IMG/VR virus record: IMGVR_UViG_3300048672_000512
Location: 114,049 to 178,048 of that record
DNA length: 64,000 nucleotides
Reading direction: 5' to 3' (one strand)
DNA from: a virus
Below are positions 50,228 through 57,931 of this stretch, piece after piece. The stretch's first letter is position 1. The number at the start of each line of letters is the position of its first letter. The translations under genes and the position numbers were made by a program. Under the pieces are notes generated by a model. It was not told where the DNA came from, made no database searches, and worked only from the letters and a program-made list of their open reading frames with translations.

Positions 50228-50664
50228 ATGTACGCACGCATTCTTGAAGAGAGCTACGCTTGCACCAAAACGTTTGAAGGGGAAATAAGTAGGTTAAGCT
50301 ACTTGAGTCGCCACATCTTCAATTTTACTACCTACGATGACACGATGTTTTCTTTGCCAAGAAGGCTTTGGAAGTATGTAGCTGCATTACAAGTGGTACT
50401 ACCTTTCGCTACATAGATACTGAAGAGAACTATCTTTGGTATCTAACTATGGTTAATATGCCTTTCTTTGCACAAAGGCTGAACTGGGGCAGTTCCGTGC
50501 GTGGTGCTTGGTGGGAAGCACATAATGGAATTATTCAGTTGTCTAGCGGATGTCTATGGCAGGATGGCACTCAGGTGTGCTGCATGGAGTTTACAAAAGA
50601 TCAGTGGTCTGACTTTATAACCGCCGTAGTACTGTTTGGTGCTAAAGACGACTCTAAAACATGA
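50228..50664 (+). pseudogene. Frameshift-split hypothetical gene
   Basis: An open frame from ATG 50228 stops at TAG 50416. A second frame, open through 50368-50664, continues the sequence naturally: RLWKYVAALQ joins SGTTFRYIDTEENYLWYLTM if one A were added near 50390 (TTACAAGTGG). The second part has no good ribosome site of its own and its stop overlaps the next ATG (ATGA). So this is one gene of about 145 residues broken by a deletion, a sequencing error or an unusual -1 frameshift. Function unknown. Confidence 0.55.
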
Positions 50665-50954
50665 CTGGCAACCAGAAGTTTCTTGTTGTGCTAAGGAGGA
50701 GAATTCAGGCGCGTATTCTTAACGAGCCTACAGAAGGTCTGCTTGCAGTTCAACTCTGTGAACTACACAAAAGCAGTTCAACACACATGTCAAGGAGCGT
50801 CCTGTCTCGTGCAGTGCGAGACGCATTTAATATGCACTGGAAGACCCGCGCTCTAAAAGGCAATTCACTGAAAGGAGTTTGGCCCATAGACGAAGAACAC
50901 GCAATGCAGAAACTTGTGAATGATATATGCAAGGAGATTGACGCAAAGGAATAG
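50661..50954 (+). CDS. Hypothetical protein, 97 aa
   Basis: MTGNQKFLVVLRRRIQARIL; helical and basic, with MSRSVLSRAVRDAFNMHWKT. Might bind nucleic acid. ATGA overlap with the split gene upstream. Unknown. Confidence 0.7.
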   Translation: MTGNQKFLVVLRRRIQARILNEPTEGLLAVQLCELHKSSSTHMSRSVLSRAVRDAFNMHWKTRALKGNSLKGVWPIDEEHAMQKLVNDICKEIDAKE

Positions 50955-51006
50955 CAATAAAGGTTGCTCAATTTTGGTAAGTTCACTTTAATCGAAAGAA
51001 CATAGT

Positions 51007-51684
51007 ATGGCACTCAAACCCTCTGCTACTACAAAGCCGGTTGCAAAGCCTGCATCAAAGAAGCCGGTAGCCGCTGCACCAGCACAGTCAAAAGCGGTTC
51101 AAGCGATGGCTGCTGCGCGAGCAGCAAAAGCTACAGGAAAACCTGCTGTCAAGAAAACAACAGCAGCGACACCTGCAACTACGCGAGTTCAGGCACCGAA
51201 AGCAATTGCGCCGGCAGACTTCAAGCCTTTCTTTTTGGAAGTGAAATTTGAAGTCAGCGGTGACGGTCTGCTGGATCCGAGCAAGTTCAATGCCTTTCGA
51301 GTGAAAGGCCGGTGGGACAATCCGGACAATCGTCGGTACGATCTTCGTGAATACGATGTTGACTCTTTGCTTGGCATCGCAGCTCGCATTTCCTCGGCAA
51401 CGTACGCTCCGAACTTTGAACGTCGGCTGCCTGCAGGTTCGCAATGGATTCTGATCTTCCGCGTTGCCAAGTCATCGGTTGACGGTACGCTGCGCGCAGC
51501 TCTCAAAGTCATCACTGTGAAGTTAGCAGGCAAGCGGTCGCGGCTTCTTGGTGAAGACAAGACAGACTTGCTGTATCGAAAGATTCGCAAAGTGAATCGA
51601 ATTGCCGGATCTGCATTTGTCAATGTGCAACTTCCTCCGGCTGGACGCCGACCGAAGCAGGCAGCAGAAGAAGACGCAGACTGA
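51007..51684 (+). CDS. Hypothetical protein with Ala/Lys/Pro-rich N-tail
   Basis: 225 residues. Residues 1-65 are a histone-H1-like Ala/Lys/Pro/Thr tail (KPVAKPASKKPVAAAPAQSK). Residues 70-210 form a beta-rich domain (FFLEVKFEVSGDGLLDPSKF, WILIFRVAKSSVDGTLRAAL) that I do not recognise. The C-terminus is acidic. GC-ending codons. The tail suggests DNA binding or phase behaviour; unproven. Confidence 0.65.
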   Translation: MALKPSATTKPVAKPASKKPVAAAPAQSKAVQAMAAARAAKATGKPAVKKTTAATPATTRVQAPKAIAPADFKPFFLEVKFEVSGDGLLDPSKFNAFRVKGRWDNPDNRRYDLREYDVDSLLGIAARISSATYAPNFERRLPAGSQWILIFRVAKSSVDGTLRAALKVITVKLAGKRSRLLGEDKTDLLYRKIRKVNRIAGSAFVNVQLPPAGRRPKQAAEEDAD

Positions 51685-51791
51685 TAGCATTTACTGGCCG
51701 CAAAACGCAATACTGTGAATGCATTGTGAGAAGCTAGACACGTAACTAGCCTCACGTAAACAAGCCCTACCAATCAGACAAGGACTGTCAA

Positions 51792-52517
51792 ATGACCTAC
51801 ATCGTTCAAATCATCGCTCAGAACTCGGTTCGTGTTGTCGAAGCTCCGACAAAGCCGGAAGACGCAGCTACCAATGACCTTCGTATCAGCGGCACTGCAA
51901 TGGTTCCGAAGGACCAAGTGATTCTTACTGACTCCACCGGCATGGCGATGATTGCTGGTCCGTTCACTACCGTGCTGCGCGCTTCTGAAGTCACGCTTTC
52001 GCCGAAGGGCTACTACACGGTAGTTTCTGAAGATGGCGTTCAATCGAAGCTGTATCCGAATCCGAACATCATCATCACAGTGACTGACGAGTCGGAATTC
52101 CTGCCTCAAGCGGAAGAAGCGGAAGAAGCTGAGGAGGAAGAAGAGGAAATTGAAGAAAAGCCGGCCAAGCGCACCAAGAAGGTTGTCGAACCGGATCCGG
52201 AAGAAGAGGAAGAAGAGGATTTCGTTCCGCCGAAGCGCAAGGCAAAACCGGCAGCTAGCAAGAAGAAGGTTGTCGAGCCGGATCCGGAAGAAGATGAAGA
52301 TGACGAGGAAGAAGAGGAATTTATTCCTCCGAAGCGCAATGCAAAGGCCGCTGCAAAACCGGCAGCTAGCAAGAAGAAGGTTGTAGAACCTGACGAAGAC
52401 GACGACGAAGAAGACGAAGAGGAAGATGATGAACTTCCGGTGCGTGCAAAGCCGGCAGCCAAGTCTGCTCGCAAGCCGGTACGCACCGCTTCGATCGACT
52501 TTGACGACGAAGACTGA
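51792..52517 (+). CDS. Hypothetical protein with acidic/basic repeat tail
   Basis: 241 residues. Residues 1-105 are a small beta-rich domain (TYIVQIIAQNSVRVVEAPTK, VILTDSTGMAMIAGPFTTVL). From 106 on, long Glu/Asp runs alternate with three copies of a KKKVVEPDPEE-type block. The tail is surely disordered. No family recognised. It lies among genes just upstream of the topoisomerase operon. Confidence 0.65.
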   Translation: MTYIVQIIAQNSVRVVEAPTKPEDAATNDLRISGTAMVPKDQVILTDSTGMAMIAGPFTTVLRASEVTLSPKGYYTVVSEDGVQSKLYPNPNIIITVTDESEFLPQAEEAEEAEEEEEEIEEKPAKRTKKVVEPDPEEEEEEDFVPPKRKAKPAASKKKVVEPDPEEDEDDEEEEEFIPPKRNAKAAAKPAASKKKVVEPDEDDDEEDEEEDDELPVRAKPAAKSARKPVRTASIDFDDED

Positions 52518-52578
52518 TTCGCTGAAGACATAAACCGAAGGGTGGCAATCATGTCACCTTTCTCCACTGGAGAAAATC

Positions 52579-53007
52579 ATGCACATCGAAAACTCGCAAA
52601 ATCCGTTTGAGCCTGAAATCGTGCAAGAGGTAGCCGACGAACTGCAAGGTGCAAGCGAAGAATCTCGCAGCTTCACCTTGCCGTCTATCGTCGATATCGA
52701 TGGCAATGACAAGCTCGTCATTCATATCTACGCAGAAGGTTGCCTGTCCTGCGGGCACCTTTTTCCGTCGCTTCCGGAAGATGACTACCCGAAGAACTCT
52801 CGTTGCCACTTCACTGCTGGTAACGAATTCTGCCCGGCAAAGAGTCTCAGTTTCATTCCTACGGGTCACCTTCGTCAGACGGCTTCGCGCCTCGCAAAAG
52901 CGCGAGCCGATGCCGACACTGCAAAGCTGATCAGTCTCATGAAGAAGCTGGAAGACCTCACAGAAAGCGAACGACAATTTGTTCTCAGCCAATCTGGTCT
53001 GATCTGA
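52579..53007 (+). CDS. Hypothetical protein with possible zinc site, 142 aa
   Basis: MHIENSQNPFEPEIVQEVAD. EGCLSCGHLFPSLPED followed by Cys in NSRCHF and EFCPAK gives four Cys plus His that could bind zinc. Helical C-terminus. GC-ending codons. Unknown. Confidence 0.65.
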   Translation: MHIENSQNPFEPEIVQEVADELQGASEESRSFTLPSIVDIDGNDKLVIHIYAEGCLSCGHLFPSLPEDDYPKNSRCHFTAGNEFCPAKSLSFIPTGHLRQTASRLAKARADADTAKLISLMKKLEDLTESERQFVLSQSGLI

Positions 53008-53011
53008 CACA

Positions 53012-53051
53012 AGTAAATACCCTGGTAGTGTAAATGCTATCGGGGTATTTA
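53012..53051 (+). terminator. Hairpin, probable terminator
   Basis: GTAAATACCC pairs with GGGTATTTAC across a 20-nt loop. No T-run follows (GCTTTGG), so efficiency is doubtful. Confidence 0.5.
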
Positions 53052-53083
53052 CGCTTTGGAACTAGCTTTTTGAAGGTACAACC

Positions 53084-53803
53084 ATGTCTGCAGCTGCTAC
53101 AAAACGCGCAACAATAACATTGGTGTCTTACAAGGGTGAATACTTCCCGTTCAAGATCGCTGACCTTGCTACGCTGAAGCAGAAGTATGTGTTTGTTTTT
53201 CGGATAAAGCAATCGCTTCTTGACACTCTCAGGCCTACTCTTTTGAAGGGTGTCAATATAGAAGTCATTGACTGGCAGGATCTTTATCCTAGCGTGCTTG
53301 CCGCTTTTCTATCTTCCATTGAAAACACAGCAGAATACTCCGAGGTTGGCAACAAGGTTGACATGCGCTATGCCTCTGACGAAGAATCAGTGCGCGAGAT
53401 CAACGCAAGAATTGACAAGTTCGTAAATCATCTTGGGCGTTGGGGGTTCAAGGTACGCAGAGAGAACAAGCCCGAACAGAAGTCTGGTGGTGCACGACTG
53501 CTGACACGCCTGACAATTCTTGCAGACGAGAACATCAATCCGTCATACTTCTTTGGTAGCACGCTTAGTGCAGACACCAAGCCAAAGATTTCAGCTATTC
53601 ATCTTTCCAGCTCGGCAAAACTTGAACTGGAAGTGTCGGCGTCAACAATGCGCGCTGGTGCTACGATTCTTTCTATTCGGTTCTGCGACAAGGTCGGTGA
53701 CGACTGGGTTCCATCGTTGCAACGCGCCTTTGATACGTCTTCCGTGAAAGAAGATGATCTGATGAACACCGTCAAGCTGCTGCTTGCTTTAATACCTCAA
53801 TAA
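53084..53803 (+). CDS. Hypothetical protein next to topoisomerase operon, 239 aa
   Basis: MSAAATKRATITLVSYKGEY; alpha/beta, with PSVLAAFLSSIENTAEYSEV and a C-terminal beta part (AKLELEVSASTMRAGATILS). Ends 4 nt before the topoisomerase large-subunit start, so cotranscribed with it. No domain recognised; a replication accessory role is only suggested by position. Confidence 0.65.
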   Translation: MSAAATKRATITLVSYKGEYFPFKIADLATLKQKYVFVFRIKQSLLDTLRPTLLKGVNIEVIDWQDLYPSVLAAFLSSIENTAEYSEVGNKVDMRYASDEESVREINARIDKFVNHLGRWGFKVRRENKPEQKSGGARLLTRLTILADENINPSYFFGSTLSADTKPKISAIHLSSSAKLELEVSASTMRAGATILSIRFCDKVGDDWVPSLQRAFDTSSVKEDDLMNTVKLLLALIPQ

Positions 53804-53807
53804 CATC

Positions 53808-56800
53808 ATGGCAACAAAGAAACTGAAAGATTACGACGCAAGTGCAATTCAGCATCTTGACTACGTTGATTCTGTGCGCAAGAAGCCGCAAATGTACATC
53901 GGACCTACCGATGGGGCCGGCATCTTCACGATTCTGCGTGAGGTCATGGACAACGCACGCGATGAATCGCTAGCTGGTTTCTGCTCTTCAGTTGAAACGT
54001 ACATCGATGACGATGGGTCTTACTGGGTTCTGGACGACGGGCGCGGAATGCCAGTGCAGCCGAAGAAGATCAAAGATCCTGTTTCTGGTAGTGAGCATTC
54101 CATGCCGGCTATTCAGGCCATTACTTCTCTTCTTCATGCAGGTGGAAAGTTTTCAAAGGAAGGTTCCTACAACAACACGGTTGGTTGCTTTACTGGAGAT
54201 ACAAGAATTCGACTGCTGGATGGTCGCGTTCTTTCTATGGAGGAACTGCATGCACATTGGACAAAGACAGGAAAGAACCTTCCAGTTCTTTCTTACAGCA
54301 CGCGCAAGCAGCGACTTGAGCCGTCTGAGATTTCGTTTTCACAACTGACCAAGAAAACGCGAGACTTGGTTGAAGTAACACTGGATAACGGCAACACGCT
54401 TCGCTGTACACCAGAGCATCCGTTTTACGTAAGGAGAGGTGGCTCCATAAAGCGAGTGCAAGCGCAGTATCTGCGGTTTGAAGACTCTCTAGTTACCACC
54501 TATTACTACAGCGATCGGCACGCTAGGGCTAACGATACTGAACACGGACCTCACGACTACTACAGTGTAACTGACAACGGCGTAGGTAAACCACTGCATC
54601 GACTTGTAGGCTCCTTTGATACAGAGAAGCGTGTGTTTGATGATCTGCGCGGACAGTCGATTGACATTCATCATAAGAACAAAAAAGTTCAGGATAACCG
54701 CCAGGATAACCTTGAACGCTTGTTCATGTCGGACCACCATCGTGAGCATGCAGAAGACCGGTCCGCGTTAGCCAGAGACAAGATTCTTGAAACTCAGGCT
54801 GACCTTAGAGCAGAAAACTCTAGTCGGTTTACGCGTCAGAACACACAAGAATGGCATAAGATTCAGTCGGGTCAGAAAAAAGCTCTAAAGATAGCGGCCC
54901 GAGCAATAGAAACCTACGGCGTATTCAACGCAGTCACTTACAGCGAATCTCGTAGAGGAACTGACGCAAAGTATTCAGTTGCAGTTTCCTACTTTGAATC
55001 GGAAGCAGATTTCGCTAAGGAAGCTAATAAGTTCTATAAAGACCTTGTCCAGAGAGTTGGCCGATCCTACCTTGCAGAGGACACTCTGTCTGGGTCTAAC
55101 GCTTCGCAAAAGACGCTGCAAGAAGTTGCAAAGGAAAAGAGCGACCTTGCTAGGTTTGACCTGTGGAAAAAGAAGCTTCTGAGCTTCAAGAACCCAAACA
55201 CCGTTACGCCTCAAGAGTGGAACGCACGTCGCTCTAGCGACTATAAGATGGGAACATCTGCCTATGCTTTACTTGCTAGTGTTACGACACTAGCTGCTCT
55301 GAAGCGCCATGTTCTGAATGGTGAAGCTCTGGTATGCTATGAGGACATGTCAGAAGAAGCAGTGACAATGCGCCGAGCAATTGCGGAGTATCGGGTTGCT
55401 ACTGAGCAGAAGCGCTACAGTTTTCTGAACTACAGCATTAGGCGACTCAGGTCTTCTCTTGGCGAGCGTTCTTACAGTACTGACCTGCATAGAAGCCTTC
55501 TTCGCAAGAGCCGCAACCTTCCTGACGAGATGATGTTCAAGATGTTTGCTTCCAAGCATCTGGGCCTTGAATTTGAAGACTGTACTGATGACGAAATTGA
55601 CACATTGATTCAATCATGGAACCATACTGTACTTGGCGTCAGAAAGTTGAAGCTACAGAATGCGGTTCCAGTGTATGACATAACTGTTGACCACACGCAC
55701 ACCTTCTTTGTTGAAGCTGGTGTTGGTGTTCATAAACCAAAGAACGGGAAACCTGACATTGACTGCTTCGCTTCAGGTGTTTTGGTTTCGAATAGCCACG
55801 GAGTTGGCATCAAGGCGACAAACTTTCTAAGTGAGTACTTTGAAGTCTACACTTTCAACGCTGGAGCATGGTGGTTTCTTGACTATGAATTTGGTCGCCT
55901 GTCAACTCCACTGAAGAAGGTCAAGGCACCGCTCAAGCCTGGAAGCAATTCAACGCTCAAGAAAGGTACGCTTGTACACTTCAAGCCAGACCTGTCGATT
56001 TTTAGCGAACCTGTGTTTCCGTCGATTCTTCTTACCGACTGGTCGCGCATTGCTTCGTACTTCACCCCAGGTTTCAAGATCACTCTTTCGCATCACTCTG
56101 GAAAGGTGCGAGAGTTTCAAGCTGACGGCCCTGCTCAGTATGTGGTGGACCGTCTAGCAAAGCTGCAAGCTACGCCATTGATTGACGTTGAACCCTTCAA
56201 CTTTGAATCTGGTTTGGTGTCTTGCGTGCTGCAGTTCACCGGTCACGATGGTTGTGACTTTGCACCATTCACCAATGGTCTGTACAACGCTGAAAAGGGT
56301 GTTCACTTCAATGCTTTCTTTCAAGCACTGATTGCAGCGTTGCAGCCTTTTGTGAAACGCAAGCAGGAGTTTTCAGCAACTGAACTTCGAGAAGGCATAG
56401 TTGGCCTGCTTAACGTCAAGCTTGAGGCTCCAAAGTTCTCAAGTCAGACCAAGGAAAAGCTGGTTGACGATCGTGCTGCTGAACCAGTCAAGGAATTGAT
56501 TCTTGAAGCCCTGACAGCATTCTTCAAGAAGAACAGGGCTCTAGCTGAAGCTGTGTGCGAACGCGCAGCAAAGCTCAAGGAACTGCGCAATCAGTTCACT
56601 GCTAGCAAGGCCGTGCTATCTACGCTTCGCAAGATTGCAAAGAAGGGGCTGCCCCTGAAAGCATGCACTGCCTACGACTGCAAACCTGAGGATAGAGAAC
56701 TGTATCTTGTTGAAGGGGACTCCGCAGCTGGCTGTTTTCTTGGTGACACAAAGGTTCGACTTATAAATGGTGTTTCGATGTCGTTTGAAGAAATGGTGCG

Positions 56801-57701
56801 TCAAAGCGAAGCTGGTAAGAAGCTGTACGGTTACGCCTACAACTTGAAAGAGTCTTGCACAGAAGTTATTGAATTTGACACACCGAGAATAACGAAGCAC
56901 GTAACTTCGTACGTTGAAGTAGAACTTTCAAACGGGGAAATTCTGCGTTGCACAGAGAATCATCCGTTCTTGTTGCGGTCAGGGGTCTATAAGGCAGCAG
57001 AGAAACTGGAACCTGGCGACTCGTTGATGACGCACGCAGAAGAGATACATGCAAAAGTAAGCGGTTTTAGCTCCGGAATAAAGCGCAGAGTAGCTATAGC
57101 ACCTGGAAAGAAGAATGGTGTTGGCACTATGGTGTATAAGAAAGCTGTTCTTCTTAACCGGAAAGAACGTCGCAAGCTAGCTACTGGAATGCACATACAT
57201 CATAAGGATAACGACAGCTTGAACGACGATCCAAGCAACCTTGAAGTATTGACGCAAGAAGACCATGTAAGAGAGCACTCAAATTCACCGGGTGCAGTTG
57301 TAGCTAGAGCTAACTTCGGTAAGTTGCATGCGGAAAGAATGAAGACAGACTTCTCTTATAAAGAAAAGTCTATTAAGAATACAACAGAAGTATTTCAGGA
57401 ATACTGGAGCGACGCATCCAACCGGAAACTGCAATCAAAAGCAGTAACCTACTACTTTAAGAATCTAGAAAATAGAAAGAAAACGGCAGAGGCTACTCGC
57501 ATAGGCATGCGCAAGTTGTGGCTCAGCATAGCTAGTCACGCTGTAGCAATCAAACTGGATCCTTTTACCGATGCCGGATTCGACGCGGCAAAGCAAAGAC
57601 TTGATTGCAAAACACCGATGAAGGCAAAGTCCTGGCAGAAGTTCTTTGATACAAAGAGCGCTGCTGTGAAGAGCGTAAAATCCTGGAAGGAAGTCAAATG
57701 A
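53808..57701 (+). CDS. Topoisomerase II ATPase subunit, N part, with intein 1 and intein 2-N
   Basis: 1297 residues: extein 1-126, intein 127-662, extein 663-975, N-half of a split intein 976-1297. The GyrB/ParE-type GHKL site shows Glu45 and Asn49 in EVMDNARDE, DDGRGMP at 76-82, and the HGVG loop restored by splicing (NNTVG joined to SHGVGIKATN). The TOPRIM start LVEGDSAAG ends at 975. T4-type phages also split this subunit, but into plain genes. Stop 57699-57701 overlaps the next ATG. Active enzyme needs intein 1 removed in cis and the second half joined in trans. It would relax or untangle replicating phage DNA. Confidence 0.9.
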   Translation: MATKKLKDYDASAIQHLDYVDSVRKKPQMYIGPTDGAGIFTILREVMDNARDESLAGFCSSVETYIDDDGSYWVLDDGRGMPVQPKKIKDPVSGSEHSMPAIQAITSLLHAGGKFSKEGSYNNTVGCFTGDTRIRLLDGRVLSMEELHAHWTKTGKNLPVLSYSTRKQRLEPSEISFSQLTKKTRDLVEVTLDNGNTLRCTPEHPFYVRRGGSIKRVQAQYLRFEDSLVTTYYYSDRHARANDTEHGPHDYYSVTDNGVGKPLHRLVGSFDTEKRVFDDLRGQSIDIHHKNKKVQDNRQDNLERLFMSDHHREHAEDRSALARDKILETQADLRAENSSRFTRQNTQEWHKIQSGQKKALKIAARAIETYGVFNAVTYSESRRGTDAKYSVAVSYFESEADFAKEANKFYKDLVQRVGRSYLAEDTLSGSNASQKTLQEVAKEKSDLARFDLWKKKLLSFKNPNTVTPQEWNARRSSDYKMGTSAYALLASVTTLAALKRHVLNGEALVCYEDMSEEAVTMRRAIAEYRVATEQKRYSFLNYSIRRLRSSLGERSYSTDLHRSLLRKSRNLPDEMMFKMFASKHLGLEFEDCTDDEIDTLIQSWNHTVLGVRKLKLQNAVPVYDITVDHTHTFFVEAGVGVHKPKNGKPDIDCFASGVLVSNSHGVGIKATNFLSEYFEVYTFNAGAWWFLDYEFGRLSTPLKKVKAPLKPGSNSTLKKGTLVHFKPDLSIFSEPVFPSILLTDWSRIASYFTPGFKITLSHHSGKVREFQADGPAQYVVDRLAKLQATPLIDVEPFNFESGLVSCVLQFTGHDGCDFAPFTNGLYNAEKGVHFNAFFQALIAALQPFVKRKQEFSATELREGIVGLLNVKLEAPKFSSQTKEKLVDDRAAEPVKELILEALTAFFKKNRALAEAVCERAAKLKELRNQFTASKAVLSTLRKIAKKGLPLKACTAYDCKPEDRELYLVEGDSAAGCFLGDTKVRLINGVSMSFEEMVRQSEAGKKLYGYAYNLKESCTEVIEFDTPRITKHVTSYVEVELSNGEILRCTENHPFLLRSGVYKAAEKLEPGDSLMTHAEEIHAKVSGFSSGIKRRVAIAPGKKNGVGTMVYKKAVLLNRKERRKLATGMHIHHKDNDSLNDDPSNLEVLTQEDHVREHSNSPGAVVARANFGKLHAERMKTDFSYKEKSIKNTTEVFQEYWSDASNRKLQSKAVTYYFKNLENRKKTAEATRIGMRKLWLSIASHAVAIKLDPFTDAGFDAAKQRLDCKTPMKAKSWQKFFDTKSAAVKSVKSWKEVK
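54186..55793 (+). mobile_element. Intein 1 (536 aa, HNH) in the GHKL ATP-binding loop
   Basis: Starts CFTGDTRIRLLDGR (Cys1); block B is NTLRCTPEHPFYV. The HNH endonuclease region has SIDIHHKNKKVQDNRQDNLE and DHHREH. Near the end, PVYDITVDHTHTFFVEAG is block F; the C-terminus is ASGVLVSN before Ser, with Ser instead of His in the penultimate place. The insertion separates NNTVG from SHGVG. Confidence 0.9.
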
Positions 57702-57931
57702 AAAAGTCGTCGTGTGAAAAGCTCACACTGTCTAAGGAAGACAGGCTGCGCCTTAAGAATTCAAAGGCTACAGGGAAGAGAACTAGGCGTTCTTTGCATC
57801 AGGGTGTTGTTACTAATACTATTACAGTAAAGTCTGTGAGGAAGGTCACATGCGATCCTATTCCAGTTTATGACGCTACGGTTCCGAAGTACCACAACTA
57901 TGCATTAGACGCTGGCATCTTTGTTCACAAC
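56733..57931 (+). mobile_element. Intein 2, split across two genes, in TOPRIM EGDSAAG
   Basis: N-half, 322 aa (56733-57701): CFLGDTKVRLING, block B EILRCTENHPFLLR, HNH region MHIHHKDNDSLNDDPSNLEV and DHVREH. C-half, 78 aa (57698-57931): starts MKKSSCEKLTL, with VYDATVPKYHNYALDAG (block F) and IFVHN before Thr. The halves meet at an ATGA overlap with a strong AAGGAAG ribosome site, so the C-half is started separately. Confidence 0.85.
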
